Shown piece by piece: positions 58,399-64,000 of a DNA stretch of 64,000 nt. Position numbers and translations under genes: made by a program. Location: positions 46,405,451-46,469,450 of the forward strand of contig NC_090768.1 in assembly GCF_036898095.1 (NCBI RefSeq). Reading direction: 5' to 3'. Origin of the DNA: Palaemon carinicauda. Lineage: Eukaryota; Arthropoda; Malacostraca; Decapoda; Palaemonidae. The notes beneath the pieces are model-generated. The model had not been told where the DNA came from. It did not search any database and saw only the letters and a program-made list of their open reading frames with translations. Position 1 is the first letter of the stretch. The number at the start of each line of letters is the position of its first letter.

Positions 58399-59297
58399 CC
58401 CAAGTTGCTGACTTCCTGTTACATCTTAGGAATGTTAGATCTCTTTCGGCTCCTACGATCAAAGGGTACAGAAGTATGTTGGCATCAGTTTTCCGCCACA
58501 GAGGCTTGGATCTTTCTTCCAACAAGGATCTACAGGACATCCTTAAGTCTTTCGAGACCTCTAAAGAACGTCGCTTGTCCACTCCAGGCTGGAATCTAGA
58601 CGTAGTCTTAAGGTTCCTGATGTCTTCTAGATTTGAACCTCTCCAGTCAGCCTCTTTCAAAGACCTTACTCTCAAGACTCTTTTCCTCGTCTGCCTTGCA
58701 ACAGCCAAAAGAGTTAGTGAGGTTCACGCCTTCAGCAGGAACATAGGATTTACATCCGAAACAGCAACATGTTCCTTACAGCTCGGGTTTTTGGCAAAAA
58801 ATGAACTTCCTTCACGTCCTTGGCCTAGATCGTTCGAAATTCCTAGCCTCTCCAACATGGTGGGTAACGAGCTAGAGAGAGTTCTTTGCCCTGTCAGAGC
58901 TCTAAAGTATTATCTTAAAAGGTCAAAACCTATAAGAGGACAATCAGAAGCCTTATGGTGTGCCATCAAGAAACCTTCGATGCCTATGTCCAAAAACGCA
59001 GTTTCGTATTACATAAGGCTTCTGATTAGAGAAGCTCATTCTCACATGAAGGATGAAGACCTTGCTTTGCTGAAGGTAAGGACCCACGAAGTGAGAGCTG
59101 TAGCTACTTCGATGGCCTTCAAACAGAACCGTTCTCTGCAGAGTATTATGGATGCAACCTATTGGAGGAGCAAGTCAGTGTTTGCATCATTTTATCTCAA
59201 AGATGTCCAGTCTCTTTACGAGAACTGCTACACCCTGGGACCATTCGTAGCAGCGAGTGCAGTAGTAGGTGAGGGCTCAGCCACTACATTCCCTTAA
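58140..59297 (+). CDS. Tyrosine recombinase of DIRS element B (intact)
   Basis: The frame ends at 59297. Its recombinase-like part starts about 58140-58200 ('SSSDCLQTIERLSRARGFSK') and overlaps the pol frame by about 200-260 bp. The N-terminal core-binding part has 'VADFLLHLRNVRSLSAPTIK'. The catalytic part has 'CLATAKRVSEVHAFSRN' (Arg codon at 58710), 'CPVRALKYYLKRS', 'RTHEVRAVATS' (His at 59086, Arg at 59095), 'DATYWRSKSVFASFYLKD' (Trp and nucleophile Tyr at 59193). All catalytic positions of the family are kept. The same frame stays open upstream to 56394, through nearly the whole pol gene, with no recombinase-like content there. Role by family: joins a circular DNA copy to the genome without target duplication. 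Confidence 0.93.
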   Translation, partial: SQDSPSKSGPSTSTSRKEGTPKPPRSSSDCLQTIERLSRARGFSKEAARAIARARRISTRRVYQSKWEVFRSWCRANAVSSTNTSVTQVADFLLHLRNVRSLSAPTIKGYRSMLASVFRHRGLDLSSNKDLQDILKSFETSKERRLSTPGWNLDVVLRFLMSSRFEPLQSASFKDLTLKTLFLVCLATAKRVSEVHAFSRNIGFTSETATCSLQLGFLAKNELPSRPWPRSFEIPSLSNMVGNELERVLCPVRALKYYLKRSKPIRGQSEALWCAIKKPSMPMSKNAVSYYIRLLIREAHSHMKDEDLALLKVRTHEVRAVATSMAFKQNRSLQSIMDATYWRSKSVFASFYLKDVQSLYENCYTLGPFVAASAVVGEGSATTFP

Positions 59298-59693
59298 TCC
59301 CATAACCTTTTTTAACCTTTCTCTTGAATGCTTTTATTGTTGTTTTTGGGTTGTTACGGTAGGCTAAGAAGCCTTCCGCATCCTAGTTGATTTGGCGGGT
59401 GGTCAATTCGTTCTTGAGAAGCGCCTAGGTTAGAGGTTGTGTAGAGGTCCTTTAGTATGGGTTGCAGCCCTTTATACTTCAGCACCTTAGAGTTGTTCAG
59501 CCTCCTAAGAGGAACGCTGCGCTCAGTAAGGAAGACGAACTTATTAAAGGCAGAGTAATGGTTCAAGTCGACTTCCTTACCAGGTACTTATAATTTCATT
59601 GTTATTTTGAATAACTGATAATATGAAATACGGGATACTTAGCTTCTTGATATACATGTACACTGGTTTTCACCCACCTCCCTGGGTGTGAAT

Positions 59694-59783
59694 CAGCTAC
59701 ATGATTATCGGGTAAGATTAATATTGAAAAATGTTATTTTCATTAGTAAAATAAATTTTTGAATATACTTACCCGATAATCAT
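59694..59783 (+). repeat. Element B internal complementary region
   Basis: 'CAGCTACATGATTATCGGGT' to 'AATATTGAAAAATG' complements the left end, and 'TTATTTTCATTAGTAAAATA' to 'ACTTACCCGATAATCATG' complements the right end as it was before the pogo-like insertion. It forms a strong hairpin (TACCCGATAATCATG with CATGATTATCGGGTA). Confidence 0.95.
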
Positions 59784-59829
59784 GATTTAATTGACCCACC
59801 CTTCCTCTCCATAGAGAACCAGTGGACCG

Positions 59830-60008
59830 AGGAAAAATTGAGGTGGTGTCAACAAGAAGTACTGCAGTACCTGGCCACAGGTGGCGCTGGTGAGTACACC
59901 CCCCTCTTGTATAGCGATCGCTGGCGTATCCCGTCCGTAGAATTCTGTCGGGCAACGGAGTTGACAGCTACATGATTATCGGGTAAGTATATTCAAAAAT
60001 TTATTTTA
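59830..60008 (-). repeat. Element B right inverted terminal repeat
   Basis: Reverse complement of 53170-53343 followed by the right-specific 'GTATATTCAAAAATTTATTT'. It is interrupted at the TA of 60007-60008 and resumes at 61943. Confidence 0.95.
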
Positions 60009-60536
60009 CAGTGATACCTCTGGATACGAAAGTTTCTGCTTACGAAAAATTCAGGATGCGAAAAGTGATTCGAAGATTTTTATGCCCCAGGATACGGATA
60101 AAATTTCAGTATACGAAAACCTTACGAGATCCCAACTCTTCGCCGAGAGTAATTTTAAAAAGCGCGCGCCGCCTGACTTTGAACTTGGGTAGACTCACTT
60201 ACAGCCTCCCGCTCACCCATTGGTTATCTCTCTACTCAGACGCTAGCTGACGCCATAAGATCCTGCTTTCCTATTGGTCGGCAACTATCCCAGCTTGCCT
60301 ACGCACTGGCGTTCATCTCTCTCTCTCTCTTTTCGTTCCGACCGCGGTATCGTTAACAGACATTGTGTGCTTTCGCTTGTTTGACTTAGTGTTAATATAC
60401 AGTATATTCGTACGCCACGTGTTATCGTTAATAAACATTCGTTACTGTGCACTGTACTGTATTAGTGTTTACTATACATAGACTGTATATAACGTTACGT
60501 AGTGTATTATATTACGTTTGCCTAACACATTTTAGA

Positions 60537-60731
60537 AATGTGTTGAAAAGTAGGCTGAAACAAGCTTCAATGGATAGTTTCTTATTAAAGAGGCCAGCTG
60601 TATTAGTAGGCCAAGACGAAGGTGAAAGTGAAGAAAAGAAACAGAACAGAGGAAGGGATGAAGAATTAGAAGGTGAGAGTAAAGAAAAGAAACAGAAAAA
60701 AGAAAGTGATGAAGAAGTAGAAGAGATTTAG
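60537..60731 (+). pseudogene. Pogo-type transposase C-terminal tail, copy 1
   Basis: After an acceptor-like TTTTAG the frame reads 'CVEK..' in one phase and 'MCVLKSRLKQASMDSFLLKR' (approximate start) in the ORF phase, continuing 'PAVLVGQDEGESEEKKQ' and an acidic-basic tail ending at the TAG of 60729-60731. 'QASMDSFL' is close to the Q-x2-[M/I/L]-x2-[F]-[F/L] PCNA-binding box; pogo transposase is known to bind PCNA through its C-terminus. Only the tail exon is left, so it is a relic. The exact exon start is uncertain. Confidence 0.5.
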
Positions 60732-60984
60732 AAAATAAGAAAAACGTAAAGTTATAAAAAAGCAAAAAAAAATTCAATTTTAAGTTTTATGTTACCGTTA
60801 AGTGTTAAAGTAATTTTTTCTTTCATTTTATAGTTTTCCATACGTAATGTTAAGTGTTAATTATTTCTTCCATTTTTTTATTTCGTAAAGTTTAAGTGTT
60901 AATGTGTTAAGTATGTAAATTACTGTACGTAGTCTGTCACTTGTTATGTAGTGTATTATATTACGTTTGCCTAACGCTTTTTAG

Positions 60985-61180
60985 AAATGTGTTGAAAAGT
61001 AGGCCGAAACAAGCTTCAATGGATAGTTTCTTATTAAAGAGGCCAGCGGTATTAGTAGGCCAAGACGAAGGTGAAAGTGAAGAAAAGAAACAGAAAAGAG
61101 GAAGGGATGAAGAATTAGAAGGTGAAAGTAAAGAAAAGAAACAGAAAAAAGAAAGTGATGAAGAAGTAGAAGAGATTTAG
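60985..61180 (+). pseudogene. Pogo-type transposase C-terminal tail, copy 2
   Basis: Second copy of the tail exon: 'NVLKSRPKQASMDSFLLKRP' then 'AVLVGQDEGESEEKKQKRGR' and the same acidic end. It differs from copy 1 at a few residues (SRPK against SRLK, QKRG against QNRG) and keeps the frame open. Confidence 0.5.
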
Positions 61181-62022
61181 AAAATAAGAAAAACGTAAAG
61201 TTATGAAAAAGCAACCAAAAAAAAAAAAAATTCAATTTTAAGTTTTATGTTACCGTTAAGTGTTAAAGTAATTTTTTCTTTCATTTTATAGTTTTCCATA
61301 CGTAATGTTAAGTGTTAATTATTTCTTCCATTTTTTTATTTCGTAAAGTTTAAGTGTTAATGTGTTAATTGTGTAAATTACTGTACGTAGTCTGTCACTT
61401 GTTACGTTTTCTGCCTTATGCCATCCTCCTCTGCCGCGACTTCGCTATCGGACATCGTCTCAATCAAAAGGTAAGTTTCAACTTTTTTGTTACACTAATT
61501 AACTGTAACCTTTTTTTCAGAGTGTACTGGTATCAATCATTAATTTAGGTGTACGTACAGGTAACAATACACCTTCACTGATCTAAATGCTTTACGTACA
61601 TACAGTACCGTAACTTTTATACAGTAGTAAAGAAAACGGACCGTTTTCTTTGGGCTTGGGGGGATAACTTGGCTATAACTACATTATTGAATAATCTCAT
61701 AGTGGTTTCTGGAATGGATTAGGTTGTTTTTAACGGTTGTGTTAATTATTGAATGATAGAAATGGCTGCATTGCATGTTTATTACTACAGTTTAGCGTGT
61801 TTATGAAAGAAAGGGTGACTTTTTATAAGGCTTGGAACGGATTAGGCTATTTACATGTAAAACGCGACTCAGGATACGAAAATATCAGGATACGAAACCG
61901 CATCATGAACGGATTAATTTCGTATCCTGAGGCATCACTGTACTAATGAAAATAACATATTTATATATTTATATGTATACACATATACATACCTACATAT
62001 ATACATACATAAATACATGCAT

Positions 62023-62030
<8 letters not shown>

Positions 62031-62075
<45 letters not shown>
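62031..62075 (+). repeat. (TA)n microsatellite, right remainder
   Basis: About 45 bp of TA after mixed TA/CA repeats from 61956. Together with 52832-53165 it forms the tract that DIRS B split. Confidence 0.95.
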
Positions 62076-62079
<4 letters not shown>

Positions 62080-62203
62080 ACTGTATATACAGTATATGGG
62101 TTATGGAAAAAATCTGCGAAGTGGTGAATCCGCGATGGTCGAACCGCGAAGTAGCGAGGGTTCACTGTATGATATATAGCGAAGCTGGGACACGGCTGTA
62201 AGT

Positions 62204-62730
62204 TTGTCAGGGTACCAGCCACCTGTTGAGATACTACCGCTAGAGTTATTGGATACTTTGATTGGCCAGACAATACTACATTGGGTCCCTCTCTCAGGTT
62301 ACGGCTAATTTTTTCTTTGGCTACACATACACCAAATAATCGGGCCTATTTTTTCCACATTCTCCTCTGTCCTCATACACTTGACAACACTGAGATTACC
62401 AAACAATTCTTCTTTGTTCAAGGGGTTAACTCCTGCACTGTATTTGTTCAGTTTCTACTTTCCTCTTGGTAAGGGTAGAAGAGAGACTAGCTATGGTAAG
62501 CAGCTCTTCTGGAAGAAAAACACTCCAAGATCAAACCATTCTTCTCTATTATAAAGATTTATCTTAATGTTTTTACTGTTCTTAATATAATTTATTTTAA
62601 TTGTTCATTACTTCTCTTGTAGTTTATTTATTTCCTTGTTTCCTTTCCTCATTTGGGTTTTTTTCCTGTTGGAGCCCTTGGGCTCATAGCATCTTGCTTT
62701 TCCAACTAGGGTTGTAGCTTAGCTAGTAAT
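62204..62730 (+). mobile_element. SINE-like element sharing the LINE 3' tail (copy 4, sense)
   Basis: Starts with 'GTCAGGGTACCAGCCACCTG' and 'TTGAGATACTACCGCTAGAG' and ends with 'GGAGCCCTTGGGCTCATAGC' and 'CCAACTAGGGTTGTAGCTTA'. It is the sense orientation of the copies at 6.1, 8.3 and 25-28.6 kb. An internal part present in the others ('GGTACACTCGGGCACA' region) is missing here. Confidence 0.82.
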
Positions 62731-62890
62731 AATAATAATAATAATAGTAATGATAATAAAAATAGTAATAATAATAATAAAAGTAATGATAATAATAGTA
62801 ATAATAATAGTAATAGAGAATAATAAAAATAATAATGAACCCCTTCACATGCCTAATAATGCACACGGTGACGTCGGGATAATGTCATCT

Positions 62891-62934
<44 letters not shown>

Positions 62935-62960
62935 GTCATTATTATCATTATTATGATAAT
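62731..62960 (+). repeat. (AAT)n tail and an inverted (ATT)n tract
   Basis: AAT-type repeats with AGT/AAA interruptions (62731-62836), 50 bp of unique sequence, then ATT repeats (62892-62960). The second tract probably marks the tail of a separate, otherwise lost antisense insertion, or an expansion on the other strand. Confidence 0.8.
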
Positions 62961-63558
62961 TTTTATAAGCTACGAAAGAGTATAGCGCATGGCTGTACAG
63001 TATATCACACAAGTTCACATTTGTGGAAATTTCAGTAAAGAATCTCCTCTCCCTAATATTAGCTCCTCCTCCTGTCTTCAGCCAACCAACAAAGTTTTTG
63101 GGATTCTAACCTTTATTTCTGAATATGTAAGAGCTATTTTAGTCTTTTTATGTTACCATGAAATAATCACACCACTCTCTTTAGCCTATTGCGACATTCC
63201 CTACCTTAGGTATTCCTCCCTTGACACCCCAAATTTGGAGACACTCATCCTACCGCCAATCACAATACTTGCATTTCTCATCCTTATGCATGATTATATA
63301 AGGTATATTTTAGTGTATGTACATCCAACCTCATCAATAACCCCAAAATACTTGCAATTCCAGTCCTTATTCATGATTATGTAAGGTCTATTTTATTGTT
63401 TTTCTATGTTGCCACAGTGTTCATTATTACAGAGAAAGTATCCCTGCTCTCGACTAGAAGTCCCACCCACAAGACGAAAACTTACCATTACGAGTAAAGG
63501 AAATAGTTAACAGAAAACAAGATTTATCTTTTCTTTTCTTATTTTATGCCTTTTTTTT
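62961..63558. other. No gene recognised
   Basis: The open frame at 62989-63384 (+) has no motif. A two-copy ~130-bp duplication ('ATGATTAT(A/G)TAAGGT(A/C)TATTTTA' at about 63290 and 63374) is visible. Confidence 0.45.
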
Positions 63559-63559
63559 T

Positions 63560-64000
63560 CAACTCTCATTTCTACAATTCCATCCTGTTCGTAATACTAG
63601 GCAGGCAGTTATTTCTAATTGCCAGGCCTTCTCCATCATGAGGCTCAATACTACACAGTATTCTAGAAATTTTATTCCAGCTGTGACCAAGTTGTGGAAT
63701 GATCTTCCTAATCAGGTAGTTGAATTAGTAGAACTTCAAAAGTTCAAAGTTGGAGCAAATGCTTTTATTTTGACCAGGCTGACATGAGTCTTTTTATAGT
63801 TTATATATGACTTATCTGTTTTGACATTGTTAATAGTTTATATATGACATATCTGTTTTGACGTTGTTACTGTTTTTAGAATGAGCTATTGTTAATTTGT
63901 TCTCATCATTTATTTATTTCCTTATTTCCTTTCCTCACTAGGCCATTTTTCCCTATTGGAGCCCTTGGGCTTATAGCATCTTGCTTTTCCAACTAGGGTT
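63560..64000 (+). mobile_element. LINE (Jockey/CR1-like), 3' end in sense orientation, cut by window edge
   Basis: The frame reads 'FHPVRNTRQAVISNCQAFSI', 'MRLNTTQYSRNFIPAVTKLW', 'NDLPNQVVELVELQKFKVGA' and 'NAFILTRLT' then a stop at 63787. This is the usual C-terminal end of LINE ORF2 (Arg-rich, F-x-P-x3-x-L-W-N-x-L-P). The 3' UTR follows, with two copies of 'GTTTATATATGACTTATCTG' and the tail 'GGAGCCCTTGGGCTTATAGC' ... 'CCAACTAGGGTT' at the window end. This is the best copy of the coding end in the window and defines the frame used to read the other copies. It is 5' truncated. Confidence 0.85.

Larger units (their letters stand above)
60500..61410 (+). repeat. ~450-bp tandem duplication inside the pogo-like element
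   Basis: 'GTAGTGTATTATATTACGTT' starts at about 60499 and again at about 60950, and both blocks run to 'GTAGTCTGTCACTTGTTA'. The copies differ by only a few substitutions and small indels, including an A-run of different length near 60765 and 61220. Confidence 0.93.
60009..61940 (+). mobile_element. Pogo/Tigger-like non-autonomous element in the right end of DIRS B
   Basis: The left terminus CAGTGATACCTCTGGATACG and the reverse complement of the right, CAGTGATGCCTCAGGATACG, are flanked by TA (60007-60008, 61941-61942). The same site in element C has a single TA in 'TTTATTTTACTAATG'. Internal words 'GGATACGAAA' / 'AGGATACGAAAA' repeat near both ends. The interior carries two tandem copies of a ~450-bp block, each with a short frame that resembles the tail of a pogo-type transposase, but no catalytic domain. 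Confidence 0.88.
53166..61955 (+). mobile_element. DIRS-type retrotransposon B, best preserved copy
   Basis: Left terminal repeat from about 53170 ('TTTTTCAATATTAATCTTAC', 'CCGATAATCATGTAGCTG'). Right terminal repeat inverse at 59830-59998, continuing after an inserted pogo-like element to 'TAATGAAAATAACAT' (61943-61955). Internal complementary region at 59694-59783. Without the 1932-bp insertion the element is about 6.86 kb. Gene order: gag, RT-RNaseH-MT, tyrosine recombinase. pol and recombinase are each fully open and overlap in different frames; gag has one frameshift. No target duplication is evident, as usual for tyrosine-recombinase elements. DIRS1-like elements are known from many decapods. 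Confidence 0.95.

Overview
The window looks like repeat-saturated nuclear DNA from a decapod crustacean, probably a caridean or penaeid shrimp. The reasons are long (TA)n, (GA)n/(CT)n and (ATT)n microsatellites, many antisense copies of a non-LTR element with an AAT-rich tail and a CAACCCTAGTTGG-type 3' end, and several DIRS-type tyrosine-recombinase retrotransposons, which are known to be common in Decapoda. The species assignment is inference. I saw no bacterial-type operon, rRNA, tRNA or CRISPR array.

Region 1 (1-32,300) is AT-rich and has no host gene I can defend. It holds a Ty3/gypsy reverse-transcriptase relic (75-475), a DIRS terminal repeat fragment (2735-2880), and antisense LINE 3' ends (4290-5125, 13550-14190). 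It also holds copies of a ~620-bp SINE-like element that shares the LINE 3' tail (6096-6755, 8321-9045, 24961-28625). A Merlin DNA transposon has a perfect 8-bp target duplication (11037-11965), and a hAT MITE sits in a SINE (23625-23945). Two DNA transposons (25504-27083 and 27102-28525) have both landed in one SINE copy only 18 bp apart. Many tandem repeats fill the rest.

Region 2 (32,300-62,200) is a cluster of DIRS elements, all on the + strand. D (32310-33510) is a small internally deleted element. A gag relic (36978-37218) abuts element A (37219-43612), which is complete in structure but full of frameshifts. Element C (about 43851-50605) has intact ends and rearranged genes. Element B (about 53166-61955) is the best preserved: one frameshift in gag, with RT-RNaseH-MT and the tyrosine recombinase both open. 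A, B and C each show inverted terminal repeats plus an internal complementary region made of the reverse complement of the left end followed by that of the right end, as expected for DIRS replication through a circle. B lies inside the (TA)n tract of a Tigger/pogo-like element (52419-62167), and B's own right end is split by a second pogo-like element (60009-61940).

The only likely host coding sequence is one exon at 50853-51485 (+). It has good splice sites and encodes an acidic and lysine-rich segment with an internal duplication. It lies between DIRS C and DIRS B, so both elements are intronic and in the same orientation as the gene.

Region 3 (62,200-64,000) has a sense copy of the SINE-like element, an AAT/ATT-rich stretch, and the 3' end of the partner LINE running off the window. 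The LINE, its tail-sharing SINE and the DIRS elements together account for most of what is recognisable here.
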